Of a DNA stretch of 31,969 bases, positions 16,535-24,827 are shown one piece after another. The position numbers were made by a program, and so were the translations under genes. The stretch spans positions 1 through 31,969 of the forward strand of contig CAYZRS010000056.1 in assembly GCA_964480915.1 (NCBI GenBank), written 5' to 3'. This DNA is from CAWGCE01 sp964480915 (GTDB taxonomy: Bacteria > Planctomycetota > Planctomycetia > Pirellulales > Pirellulaceae). Every line of letters starts with the position of its first letter. The first letter of the stretch is position 1. The notes below the pieces were generated by a model. It was not told the origin of the DNA. It ran no database searches and worked only from the letters and a program-made list of their open reading frames with translations.

Positions 16535-18214
16535 CTAGCGGTTTCGTGTCGCCAGTGACAACTGCTTCGCGGTGTCGAGAGCCGCCGACACGACGGGGTC
16601 ATTAAGATTGGGAGTATCGCTGGAAAGCTGAATTTCGGTTTCCAGCGAGGCCACTTCGCGATGTGGCGAGACGCCCTGGTCACTGATGGCTCGTCCACTC
16701 GGTGAGTAGAACTTGGCGGTCGTCAGTCGCACCCCGGCGCGAGCGGTGCTGAGCGGGAAGATGCCTTGCACCGACCCTTTGCCGTAGCTGCGTTCGCCGA
16801 TGACGGTACCTCGACCATGATCACGAATCGCGGCGGCCAAGATTTCGCTCGCACTGGCCGTATCACGATCGACGAGGATCACCAGCGGAACTCGCCAAGT
16901 ACCGGCTCGATGTGCCTTGTAGTCAAAGTCTTCACGTGCACTGCGGCCTCGCGTTGAAACAATCGTGCCGCCGGTGAGAAACTTATCGGACACTTCGACC
17001 GATGCGGTCAGCAGTCCACCTGGGTTTCCACGAAGATCGATGATCAGGCTTTGCATCCCTTTGCGTTGTAGTTCCCAGAGTGCCGCATCGACATCGCGGC
17101 TGGTCGTTTTCTGGAAGCTTGTAAGTCGGAAGTAGCCGACTCCCCCTTCACGATCAACAATCGCGACCTGCTCGACGCAGGGAACTTCGACACGCTCACG
17201 CCGAACCTGAACTCGACGATCGATCGCATTGGCTCGGTTAATGCGAACCGAAACGACCGAGCCCTGTTCACCTTTCAGCATTTCCGCCGCACGCTCTGAC
17301 GAGATCGTATCGGTCGCAACCCCGTCGACGGCCGTAATTCGATCGCCGGCCATGATGCCCGCTTTGGCGGCCGGACCTTCCGGGATCACTTTGACGATTA
17401 GCAGGGCGTTTTCCTCCGCTTTCAGTTCGACGCCGAGCCCAACGAAGTTACCTTCGATTTGGTTGTAAACGTCATCCAACTGGCCACCGCTGAGGTAGGT
17501 CGAGTAGCGATCGAGGGAACCGATGGCTCCGCAACTGTATTCGTTGATGGCGACGGTCGGATTCAGGCCCAGGTCCTGTTGAGCCAAACGAGCGGCGTAA
17601 TAGACCATCTCTTTCGCTTCGTCGCGAGTGGCGACTCGCCGACGATTGACGTCATCGCGAAGCCGGTGCCGAAAGGCCGTGATCTTGGCTGCTGAGATAC
17701 TGTTCAGGTAGCGATCTTGAAACGGTTTCTTCGTGAGGGCGATGTCCAGATTCGCGGTCCCTCGCCAAGTCAAGTTTTGCCAGTTCGGCTCGGTCACGTA
17801 GTGCGACTGGATTTTTAGTAGCACCTCATTAAAGGCATCCTTCGACTGCGACTCGGACATCGTCGACAGCATTTGCAAGTAGCTCGAATCGACAACGCGG
17901 CGGTCGAGGTCGACATGAATCTGAGCCAGCGTGCGACGCAGCTTCAGTTTCTCGTCGGCCGGATAGGTGTGCGTCGCTTCCTCGTAGTGAGCCAATGCAT
18001 CGAGCCAACGACCTTCCTGTTCAAACGCTCGACCTTGGCGAATGATCGTCTCGAGATCGGCCGGACCGGCTTCTACGGCCGATGGAATCATGACCTGCGT
18101 CGGCGGGTCGGTGAGGGTTGTCGACTGAGCCGACAGCGAGGACCAAGTGCAACTGGTGAGCGCTGCGATTAGTGCCAATGAGCCGACACGAATCGATGAG
18201 TGTTTGAATGTCAC
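16535..18214 (-). CDS. S41-family C-terminal processing peptidase with PDZ domain
   Basis: A 559-residue serine protease of the CtpA/Prc type, acting in the cell envelope on C-termini of proteins. A signal sequence ends with a possible lipobox LTSC at residues 19-22, so it may be a lipoprotein. A short helical TPR-like segment (about 53-110) is followed by a PDZ domain (about 250-330: FVGLGVELKAEE, GPAAKAGIMAGDRI). The S41 core follows, with YFRLTSFQ and LRGNPGG. The catalytic serine lies in TASASEI (about residue 456) and the catalytic lysine in YGKGSVQG (about residue 479), so it looks active. The start is GTG, with no clear Shine-Dalgarno. That GTG lies in the 3' end of a long imperfect stem reaching back to 18297. 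It is divergent from ilvB. Confidence 0.93.
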   Translation of the reverse strand: MTFKHSSIRVGSLALIAALTSCTWSSLSAQSTTLTDPPTQVMIPSAVEAGPADLETIIRQGRAFEQEGRWLDALAHYEEATHTYPADEKLKLRRTLAQIHVDLDRRVVDSSYLQMLSTMSESQSKDAFNEVLLKIQSHYVTEPNWQNLTWRGTANLDIALTKKPFQDRYLNSISAAKITAFRHRLRDDVNRRRVATRDEAKEMVYYAARLAQQDLGLNPTVAINEYSCGAIGSLDRYSTYLSGGQLDDVYNQIEGNFVGLGVELKAEENALLIVKVIPEGPAAKAGIMAGDRITAVDGVATDTISSERAAEMLKGEQGSVVSVRINRANAIDRRVQVRRERVEVPCVEQVAIVDREGGVGYFRLTSFQKTTSRDVDAALWELQRKGMQSLIIDLRGNPGGLLTASVEVSDKFLTGGTIVSTRGRSAREDFDYKAHRAGTWRVPLVILVDRDTASASEILAAAIRDHGRGTVIGERSYGKGSVQGIFPLSTARAGVRLTTAKFYSPSGRAISDQGVSPHREVASLETEIQLSSDTPNLNDPVVSAALDTAKQLSLATRNR

Positions 18215-18297
18215 GTTGGGCCCCGGATTGTCCGTAATGGGTTCAATTTGAACGGGGGGAGATTGGTGACAATCTGGTGAGCATCCGGGCCCAAGTG
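18212..18297 (-). promoter_or_regulatory. Structured leader of the S41 gene, start codon in the stem
   Basis: Read on the minus strand, CAC-TTGGGCCC-GGAT (18297-18283) can pair with ATCC-G-GGGCCCAA-C-GTG (18228-18212): 15 pairs with two single-base bulges. The final GTG is the start codon of the S41 gene. Inside the closed region lie two more perfect hairpins, GATTG-TCAC-CAATC (18274-18261) and GTTCAA-A-TTGAAC (18253-18241). The layout is that of a multibranched RNA able to hide the translation start. It could instead be DNA operators. No known riboswitch class was recognised. Confidence 0.5.
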
Positions 18298-18763
18298 CTT
18301 GCCAACCCCGTTACAGTCCTTCTCTTCGAGGTTGCCTGGAAGTCCCTAGAGGCGAACCTGCGAGAGTATAGGTCACGTTCCAGACACGGTCAAAGAAACG
18401 CAAACCATTTACCCGCATTCCTAATCGATACATGCTGACCAACCGCAATCGCTGGTTGCAACTGAAACGACAAACCCCAATCAGCGGGGCAGATCATTTT
18501 GTTTCAAGTCCCAAATTGCTGTCGGGAATACGAGTCACTCTCGATACGGCAGCGCGAACCCAACGGTTCGACGCGCTGTCACTCGTTTCGGGGCGAGCTT
18601 TGCTGTCACGGCTGATACGACCGGCAAAGCTTGCCATGCGCATTGGCGACGAACCTTGACCTGCCGAGGGACTGGACGAGAGAACGGCAGCACAGACGGA
18701 CGAAACGGCGGAAAATATCGAGACTGATCACTCGAGCAGACGCCACTAGAATGCCGTTTCCAG
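18298..18763. other. Intergenic region between the S41 gene and ilvB
   Basis: About 470 nt between divergent genes. A 75-codon open frame at 18432-18659 has no Shine-Dalgarno and no recognisable motif, so it is not called. The S41 promoter should lie here, but no confident -35/-10 pair was identified. Confidence 0.4.
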
Positions 18764-18792
18764 TTGTAAGTCGGCAGCGACTGTCTTATTCT
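18764..18792 (+). promoter_or_regulatory. Candidate sigma-70-like promoter for ilvB
   Basis: TTGTAA at 18764-18769 and TATTCT at 18787-18792 are separated by exactly 17 nt and point at ilvB, about 130 nt upstream of its start. Each hexamer matches consensus at 4 of 6 positions. The leader after it is rich in C and T (18865-18900) and looks unstructured. Confidence 0.35.
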
Positions 18793-18925
18793 AAGATGCG
18801 GCGTGTTTGCGTTATCGGTACCGCTGGGCGGAAGCGGAGGCCGAAACCATCTTCCGACCAGTTGTCCTCTCTCTATTTATCTCTCAATTTCTATCCAAAT
18901 CAATTAAGACCGAGGAGCCTCCACC

Positions 18926-20707
18926 GTGGCCACCGCCGATTCGAGCACCAATACATCTGACGCCTCCGCACAACTTCTTTCCGGCGCCGAAATCGTCGTC
19001 GAGGGGATGATTCGCCAAGGTGTCGATGTGTTGTTCGCCTACCCGGGCGGAGCCAGCATGCCGCTGCACCAAGCGCTGCGGAAATACTCGGATCAGATCC
19101 GCACGATCTTGCCTCGCCACGAACAGGGGGGCGGCTTTGCTGCTCAGGGCTATGCTCGGGCGACGGGCAAAGTGGGCGTCTGCATGGCGACCAGTGGCCC
19201 CGGCGCCACGAACCTGGTCACTCCGTTGGCCGACGCAAAACTGGACAGCATTCCCATCATCGCGTTCACCGGTCAGGTCAAGACGCACGTCATCGGCTCG
19301 GACGCCTTTCAAGAGACGCCGATCGTCGAGGTCTGCCGGGCGATCACCAAACACCACTACCTCGTCACCGACGTCAACGATCTGCCTCGGATCATCAACG
19401 AAGCATTCCACGTAGCGACGACCGGCCGACCGGGCCCCGTCTTGATCGACCTGCCCAAAGACGTTCAAGAAGGTCGGATCATGCCCGATTGGGACCAGGC
19501 GTTGAAACTGCCTGGCTACCGTGTTCAAAAACACGAGTCAAAACCGGAACAAGTTCGCCAAGTCGCGGCGGCGATCAAACTGGCAAAACGTCCGGTCATC
19601 TACGCGGGCGGCGGCATCGTCGCTTCGGAAGCGAGTGAAGCGCTGCGGACGCTGGTTGCAAAAACAAAAATCCCCGTCGCGATGACGGTCATGGGACTGG
19701 GCGCTTTCCCCAGCACCGATCCGTTATCACTCGACATGCTGGGCATGCACGGCAGCGTCTATTCCAACATGGCCGTCGACTCGGCCGACCTGGTTTTGGC
19801 ACTCGGCGTCCGCTTCGATGATCGCGTCACAGGAAAACTGTCTGAATTCGCCAAGCATGCCAAAATCGTCCACGTCGATATCGACGCGTCCGAATTGAAC
19901 AAGAACAAGCTGGCTCACATTCCCATCTGCAGCGACGCGCAACAATTCTTGGACGAACTGAACAAGATCGTCGAACCGAACACCGACCTCTCGGCGTGGC
20001 ACAAACAGTGCGACGAATGGAAAAAGGCCGATCCGTTTAAGTACGACGAGTCGTACGACGGCATTCTGCCCCAACATGCCATCCGTGAACTGTGGAAAGT
20101 GACGAAGGAGATGGACCCGATCGTCACGGTCGGCGTGGGCCAACATCAGATGTGGGCGGCTCAGTACTATAAGTTCAACGAGCCACGTCGTTGGCAGTCG
20201 AGTAGCGGTCTCGGGACGATGGGCTTTGGCCTTCCCTCGGCGATGGGTGCGCAAATCGCTTGTCCCGATCGTTTAGTGATTGACATCGACGGTGACGGCA
20301 GCTTCCAAATGAACATTCAGGAACTGGCTACCTGCTTCTGCGAAAAAATGCCGGTCAAAGTTCTACTGCTGAACAACCAGCATCTGGGGATGGTTGTTCA
20401 GTGGGAGGACCGCTTCATGGACGGCAACCGGGCTCACACCTACCTTGGCCCAATCGATGACAAGGAAGCGCTTGGGCAAGGCGAAGGCGCCTTTGCGGCC
20501 GAACGCTACCCGGATTTCGTGAGCATCGCCAAAGGCTACGGCTGTGGTTCGGCCACGGTCAGCAAGAAGGCCGACTTGAACGCGGCGCTGAAAGAGATGA
20601 TCGCCTACGATGGTCCCTATGTCCTGGACGTCGAAGTTCCCTATCAGCAGCACGTCCTGCCGATGATTCCCAGCGGCGGAACAGTGCGTGACTTGATCAA
20701 AGAGTAG
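18926..20707 (+). CDS. ilvB: Acetolactate synthase, large (catalytic) subunit
   Basis: A 593-residue thiamine-diphosphate enzyme that condenses pyruvate (or pyruvate with 2-oxobutyrate), the first shared step of branched-chain amino acid synthesis, in the cytoplasm. All three TPP-family domains are present. The N-terminal domain has the catalytic glutamate in LPRHEQGG (about residue 66) and TSGPGATNL. The central FAD-type domain follows, and the C-terminal diphosphate-binding motif GDGSFQMN (about 455) ends in LLNNQHLGMV. The start is GTG, supported by GAGGAG about 8 nt upstream. No regulatory small subunit (ilvN/ilvH) lies next to it; the next gene is a symporter. Other TPP enzymes such as glyoxylate carboligase are less likely given the motifs. 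Confidence 0.93.
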   Translation: MATADSSTNTSDASAQLLSGAEIVVEGMIRQGVDVLFAYPGGASMPLHQALRKYSDQIRTILPRHEQGGGFAAQGYARATGKVGVCMATSGPGATNLVTPLADAKLDSIPIIAFTGQVKTHVIGSDAFQETPIVEVCRAITKHHYLVTDVNDLPRIINEAFHVATTGRPGPVLIDLPKDVQEGRIMPDWDQALKLPGYRVQKHESKPEQVRQVAAAIKLAKRPVIYAGGGIVASEASEALRTLVAKTKIPVAMTVMGLGAFPSTDPLSLDMLGMHGSVYSNMAVDSADLVLALGVRFDDRVTGKLSEFAKHAKIVHVDIDASELNKNKLAHIPICSDAQQFLDELNKIVEPNTDLSAWHKQCDEWKKADPFKYDESYDGILPQHAIRELWKVTKEMDPIVTVGVGQHQMWAAQYYKFNEPRRWQSSSGLGTMGFGLPSAMGAQIACPDRLVIDIDGDGSFQMNIQELATCFCEKMPVKVLLLNNQHLGMVVQWEDRFMDGNRAHTYLGPIDDKEALGQGEGAFAAERYPDFVSIAKGYGCGSATVSKKADLNAALKEMIAYDGPYVLDVEVPYQQHVLPMIPSGGTVRDLIKE

Positions 20708-20777
20708 TCGGCAACTCACTGTCGACCGGTTCGGCACGCAGGACGTTACATTCGGTGTCTTACCTAAGGACTTTGCG

Positions 20778-22121
20778 TTGAATCAGACGACGAGCGAAAC
20801 GCCCCAGGGCACGAACCACGGATCGATGCTGCTCACGGTCCTTATTCTCGTCGGGTTGGTGGCCGGCGCTGCCGTGGGAGAGTGGCTTTTCCAGCGGTAC
20901 GACGGCAACGTGCCCGGGTCGATCGTCGACACGTTCGATTTCATCGGACGCACATGTTTCGTCAATCTGCTGAAGATGGTGTTGGTGCCGCTGGTTGTTT
21001 CGAGCGTCATCGTCGGAGTCACTTCGGTCGGCGATCCGGCCGATCTTGGCTGGCTGGGATTATGGACCGTCGTCTATTACGTGGCCACGATGTTGATTGC
21101 GGTCATCTTGGGCGTCGTGCTCGTCACCACGATCCAACCGGGCAGCGGATTCGAAACGGCGTTTCGCGACAAACAGGTCGAACAGTTTGAAGCGACCGAA
21201 GGGACGGCGCAGGAACGAACGCAAAGCGCGAGCGGAACAGGGCTGTGGGGCGCCTGCCAAAACATCGTCAAGCAAATGATTCCGACGAACCCGCTGGGCT
21301 CAGCCGCTAAGGGACAACTGCTGCCGGTGATCTCGTTTTGCATCATGTTCGGCATCGCGATGACGTTTGTGGGTGAGAAGAGTCGCGCCTTACGCGAATT
21401 TTTCGAAGCGCTGTTTGCCGCGACGATGCAGTTGGTCGAGTGGATCTTATGGCTCGCCCCGATCGGTGTCTTTGCGCTGTTGGTCTGGACCGTTTCTCGG
21501 ATCGGGTTGGTGACGTTGGCCGGCCCGCTGGCCAAGTTTGTCGCCACCGTCTTGATCGGACTTAGCATCCACGGCCTGATCATTCTGCCACTTGTCTTGA
21601 TTGTGTTTGGCCGCGCCAACCCGATTTCATACTTCTTCGCCATGAAAGCGGCGCTGCTGACAGCGCTGGGGACCGATTCGTCGAGTGCGACGTTGCCCGT
21701 AACGCTCGACTGTGCAGAAGGGGAGGGCGGCTGTAGCCGCAGAGCGGCTCGTTTTGTGTTGCCGCTGGGCGCGACGATCAACATGGACGGCACGGCGCTC
21801 TATGAAGCGGTAACCGTTGTCTTTCTCTTCCAGTGCTTCGGGATCGAATTGGGAGCGACCGAACTGGCGATCATCGTGTTGACATCGACGCTGGCGGCGA
21901 TCGGAGCCGCCGGCATTCCGTCCGCCGGCCTGGTGACGATGGTGATCGTACTCGAAGCGGTCAATTCGTCACTCGGGGGCGACAAGATGGTGCCGATTTC
22001 CGCCGTCGGCATTATCTGGGGCATCGATCGCCTGCTCGACATGTGCCGGACGGTCGTTAACGTCTGGGGCGATGCGGTCGGAGCGCGGATCCTCTCGAGG
22101 CTTGCACCCGATCCCGAGTAG
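20778..22121 (+). CDS. Dicarboxylate/amino acid:cation symporter (DAACS, GltP/DctA type)
   Basis: A 447-residue inner-membrane secondary transporter that takes up C4-dicarboxylates or acidic amino acids with Na+ or H+. Eight hydrophobic segments are evident. Family motifs are the serine-rich hairpin-1 segment (DSSSATLPVTLDC), NMDGTALYEA in TM7, and the hairpin-2 segment AAIGAAGIPSAG. TM8 carries DRLLDMCRTVVNVWGD, whose aspartate and arginine belong to the substrate site. A hydrophilic insertion near residues 120-165 is normal for a loop. The start is TTG at 20778, with TAAGGA about 7 nt upstream. It begins 70 nt after ilvB and may be co-transcribed with it. Glutamate and dicarboxylate specificity cannot be told apart here. 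Confidence 0.93.
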   Translation: MNQTTSETPQGTNHGSMLLTVLILVGLVAGAAVGEWLFQRYDGNVPGSIVDTFDFIGRTCFVNLLKMVLVPLVVSSVIVGVTSVGDPADLGWLGLWTVVYYVATMLIAVILGVVLVTTIQPGSGFETAFRDKQVEQFEATEGTAQERTQSASGTGLWGACQNIVKQMIPTNPLGSAAKGQLLPVISFCIMFGIAMTFVGEKSRALREFFEALFAATMQLVEWILWLAPIGVFALLVWTVSRIGLVTLAGPLAKFVATVLIGLSIHGLIILPLVLIVFGRANPISYFFAMKAALLTALGTDSSSATLPVTLDCAEGEGGCSRRAARFVLPLGATINMDGTALYEAVTVVFLFQCFGIELGATELAIIVLTSTLAAIGAAGIPSAGLVTMVIVLEAVNSSLGGDKMVPISAVGIIWGIDRLLDMCRTVVNVWGDAVGARILSRLAPDPE

Positions 22122-22159
22122 TCGCCTCTCGCTGCGAGGCTGACCCAAAGAAACCCCAG

Positions 22160-22233
22160 AGGGTCGGGAGTCTTTTTCGGGCAACCGATTAGCCAGTGGG
22201 TACCGGCAATAAGCGAAAAAGACTCCCGACCCT
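22160..22233. repeat. Perfect 20-bp inverted repeat between convergent genes
   Basis: AGGGTCGGGAGTCTTTTTCG at 22160-22179 is exactly complementary to 22214-22233, with 34 nt between. It sits in the space where the symporter (plus) and the small anchored protein gene (minus) converge. It could act as a bidirectional terminator, although the T-run lies inside the stem rather than after it. It may be a mobile REP/MITE-like unit. Confidence 0.7.
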
Positions 22234-22289
22234 TGCCGTGCATCTAAAGGCGCTTGCCGTACAACGTCGCTACGCTGCGGCCATGAACC

Positions 22290-22952
22290 CTAATCGCCGC
22301 TCGACGCTTCCATCGTGAACGACATCGTGATCGGTACATCCCCCGGATCGATGCCGCGCTCTTTCATTCGCCTGTGAATTGCATCTTTGTAGGCGTCCAA
22401 GGTTGCTCGCACTTCGGGTGTCGTATTGTCACCCATGAAACGTTCACCATCATTGGAACGACCGTCGACGAACATCCCGACTCGGTTGCCATCTTCCGTG
22501 ACTTCGGTCACTTTTTGAACTCCGCCGTCAGAAGGTCCGGCTTTGTCTTTCATTTCCTTGATAAAGCCAGGCAGCTCATTGTCACTATTCCGCTGCGCGT
22601 CGATCGCTTTATCGAGTTCCTTATTGCGCTCCGCTGGCGGCATATCGAGGATGCGTTGGTAGCGTTTGGCCATGGAGCCCATCGCCTTCGCCATGAAGTC
22701 ACCTTCAAGCACAATCTGTTGTATTCCTGCACCGTCCGACATCTGCCCCATTTTCTTCGCCAGCTCGGGGGATTCAATCTTGAAGACTTTGCCGTTGGGC
22801 ACATCGACACCTGGACTCTCGTCGAGGATCTTTTGGATTTCGCGGCCGACAGCCGCCCGCTCCCGATCGGCCCGGCCTTGCCAGTACCAGATTCCGCCCA
22901 CGACGAGCAGTATCAGCAAGAATATCGCAGTAGAAACAGACTTAGAATTCAT
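22290..22952 (-). CDS. Hypothetical protein with N-terminal membrane anchor
   Basis: A 220-residue protein of unrecognised family. Residues 7-25 form one hydrophobic segment (AIFLLILLVVGGIWYW) preceded by MNSKSVST, so it is probably anchored in the inner membrane with the rest outside the cytoplasm. The remainder is charged and helical, rich in Lys, Glu, Asp and Met (for example MAKAMGSMAKRYQRILDMP, PAERNKELDKAIDAQR). A more beta-like C-terminal stretch includes RVGMFVDGRS and ends DVPITMSFTMEASSGD. It has no cysteine and no obvious catalytic motif. It lies downstream of mscL on the same strand but beyond that gene's terminator, so it probably has its own promoter. It is convergent with the symporter. 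Confidence 0.75.
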   Translation of the reverse strand: MNSKSVSTAIFLLILLVVGGIWYWQGRADRERAAVGREIQKILDESPGVDVPNGKVFKIESPELAKKMGQMSDGAGIQQIVLEGDFMAKAMGSMAKRYQRILDMPPAERNKELDKAIDAQRNSDNELPGFIKEMKDKAGPSDGGVQKVTEVTEDGNRVGMFVDGRSNDGERFMGDNTTPEVRATLDAYKDAIHRRMKERGIDPGDVPITMSFTMEASSGD

Positions 22953-23054
22953 GGCTTACCCCGTCTTTTTGTTGGCCTCGAGAGCTTTCTCAACGGTAGT
23001 CACCGACCAACCACAAACCTTGCGGCCCATTTTGCATTTCTGCCAGAAGAAATC

Positions 23055-23089
23055 AAAAAGAGCCCTCAGTCATGACGACCGAGGGCTCT
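23055..23089 (-). terminator. Intrinsic terminator of mscL
   Basis: On the minus strand, AGAGCCCTC and GAGGGCTCT form a perfect 9-bp stem around a 13-nt loop. The 3' arm runs straight into TTTTTGATTT. It begins 46 nt after the mscL stop codon, a classic rho-independent terminator. Confidence 0.85.
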
Positions 23090-23134
23090 GCTATCGCAAT
23101 TTCGTTGCGTTTGATCAGCAACGCCGCCGCAAAT

Positions 23135-23557
23135 TTAGCGTTTGAGCGCGTCGCGGATTTCGGTCAACAGATCGACTTCGGAAGGACCGGCCGCGGCATC
23201 GACATGCCCCATTCGTTTGCGAGCATTATTGACACCCTTCACGATCAGAAAGATGACAAACGCCAAGATCAAGAAGTTAATGAACGCGGTAATGAAGGCA
23301 CCGTAGTTCAGCATCAACTTCTGTACTTCGCTTACCATCGCGCCATCTTTTTCAACTTCGACGGTGCGCTCACCAATTTGAGTCGCCAAGCTGCCCAAGT
23401 CGACTCCGCCCGTGGCCAGACCGACAATTGGATTGATGAGGTTCTCAACCATCGACCCCACCAGTTGCCCGATGGCGCCACCCATGACGATACCAACCGC
23501 CATATCGACCATACTTCCTTTAAGGGCAAATTCCTTGAATTCGCTAATCATGCCCAT
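23135..23557 (-). CDS. mscL: Large-conductance mechanosensitive channel MscL
   Basis: MscL opens under membrane tension and releases small solutes after hypo-osmotic shock. The protein has 140 residues, close to the usual 130-150. It shows the short amphipathic N-terminus (MGMISEFKEFALKGS), TM1 (VDMAVGIVMGGAIGQLV), a periplasmic loop containing GGVDLGSL, TM2 (AFITAFINFLILAFVIFLIV) and a charged C-terminal helix (SEVDLLTEIRDALKR). The ATG at 23557 is chosen over one at 23599 because GAGG lies about 8 nt before it and family N-termini begin there. An 8-bp inverted repeat lies about 41-60 nt upstream, and a strong terminator follows the gene. Confidence 0.95.
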   Translation of the reverse strand: MGMISEFKEFALKGSMVDMAVGIVMGGAIGQLVGSMVENLINPIVGLATGGVDLGSLATQIGERTVEVEKDGAMVSEVQKLMLNYGAFITAFINFLILAFVIFLIVKGVNNARKRMGHVDAAAGPSEVDLLTEIRDALKR

Positions 23558-23597
23558 GCGTTTTTCCTCGCCTGACTCAGAACCACTTTGATAAGAC

Positions 23598-23617
23598 AAC
23601 GCACGATCGCGTGCGTT
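23598..23617 (-). promoter_or_regulatory. 8-bp inverted repeat upstream of mscL
   Basis: AACGCACG (23598-23605) and CGTGCGTT (23610-23617) are perfectly complementary around ATCG. It lies 41-60 nt before the chosen mscL start. It could be an operator or a leader hairpin. No regulator is identifiable from the window. Confidence 0.35.
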
Positions 23618-23779
23618 TATTGAAAACTTGTGTTGCTAGCTCTTCCTTTAGCGCCTGGCACTTTGCTGGAAATCACTCACACAAGTCAACACGAGTTTCT
23701 ACGAATCAAAGAGCCTTACCCCACATGAAGGGGAGATTCGAACCACGCCCGGGTCGATGATCGAACCCGATCGGCATCG

Positions 23780-24676
23780 TCAGACTGGCAACATACGATC
23801 GAGCGCCGCTAAGGCAACCGGCCACGGCGGACGACTCGCTTGATAGGTCGTCCACCAGTTCCAGACGGCCTCGGCCAGAGAATCGCCTGACACTTGTTTG
23901 TCGGGAAACAAAGGAAGAATCCACTTTTCGATGGCGGCCACTAAGACGGACCGGTCGACATGAACCAGTTCGACAAACTCAGCCGCGCAAAGCGTCGCTG
24001 GTAGAAGTGCGAGACTTCCCAACCACGGTAAGCGGTTCTTGTTGAGCGACTCGCTATTCATCGGAACATCGATTTCCAATTGCGAGATGAGCCAAGCCAT
24101 GCGGACGACTTCGGGTAACTCGGGCGTGGGGTTTGCCAGCATCGCTTCGAACCGAATCGAATTGAAATCGAGGTGAGCCACTCCGCGGCCACCGGCGATC
24201 GGCTGGACGAGTGCAATCGTGGCCGAACCTGGAATCACGGCTCGATTGGTCAACTTGGCGATAAAGTGCAACAGCCCCATGCCTCGCGCTTCCCACTGAA
24301 TCTTCAGCGGCGATTGGCGAGTCTTGAGCGTGTTCACCAAATCTGGAAACTCGGTTCGGCCCCATCGCAAAATCGGTCGTAGCTCATGAGCGACCCGTTC
24401 CGGCGTGATGCGAGATTCGGCGCCGAGCAGCTTGCGATAGACGATCGTGCCCAACTCATCGGCACTTTCCGCGTTCAGAGAGACAGCACAGGCCATGTCC
24501 CAAAAGAACCGTGAAGGCAAACCGGCCACCTGTGCCAGCACGTCAGCTTCTGCGACGAGCGGCTGTAGATCGGCCATCCCTGCTTGCTCATCGATCGAAT
24601 CGCCCGACGAGACGACCGAGGCCGCATGCAGAGCGGACATATTCGCGTTGAAAACCCAATTTAGTTGGCAATTCAT
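23780..24676 (-). CDS. Hypothetical protein, unrecognised family
   Basis: A 298-residue protein that I do not recognise. It has no signal peptide and no clear membrane segment; the content looks like an alpha-helical cytoplasmic protein. Visible features are a helical N-terminal half (VAEADVLAQVAGLPSRFFWD, ELGTIVYRKLLGAE), a tryptophan-rich C-terminus (AVWNWWTTYQ, SRPPWPVALAALD) and a central beta-like stretch (AVIPGSATIALVQ, RGVAHLDF). The mixed helical plan recalls HDOD-like or regulatory proteins only loosely, and no catalytic motif supports that. It is divergent from the TIGR03009-like gene, with a 151-nt shared upstream region. A small hairpin (CCCC/GGGG at 23719-23733) lies beyond its stop. 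Codon use looks like its neighbours, so a real gene is likely. Confidence 0.7.
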   Translation of the reverse strand: MNCQLNWVFNANMSALHAASVVSSGDSIDEQAGMADLQPLVAEADVLAQVAGLPSRFFWDMACAVSLNAESADELGTIVYRKLLGAESRITPERVAHELRPILRWGRTEFPDLVNTLKTRQSPLKIQWEARGMGLLHFIAKLTNRAVIPGSATIALVQPIAGGRGVAHLDFNSIRFEAMLANPTPELPEVVRMAWLISQLEIDVPMNSESLNKNRLPWLGSLALLPATLCAAEFVELVHVDRSVLVAAIEKWILPLFPDKQVSGDSLAEAVWNWWTTYQASRPPWPVALAALDRMLPV

Positions 24677-24827
24677 GATGCGTTGGTTTAGTGAGCTTCT
24701 TTGCTGCTGTCTACCCAGTTATCGCCTCATGGGGGCACAATTGCTGGCAACAGGAAACGCTATGGGGCGGCGTCAGGTGAATTGTTAGAATCCCGCTCGC
24801 ATTTTTCCACCCACGGAAGGGACAATC

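Noticed and set aside
23719..23760. GGTTCGAATC-like T-loop sequence on the minus strand, suggesting a tRNA or tmRNA end
   Set aside because: The flanking bases do not form a T-stem (about 3 of 5 positions pair), and no acceptor, D or anticodon arm could be built around it.
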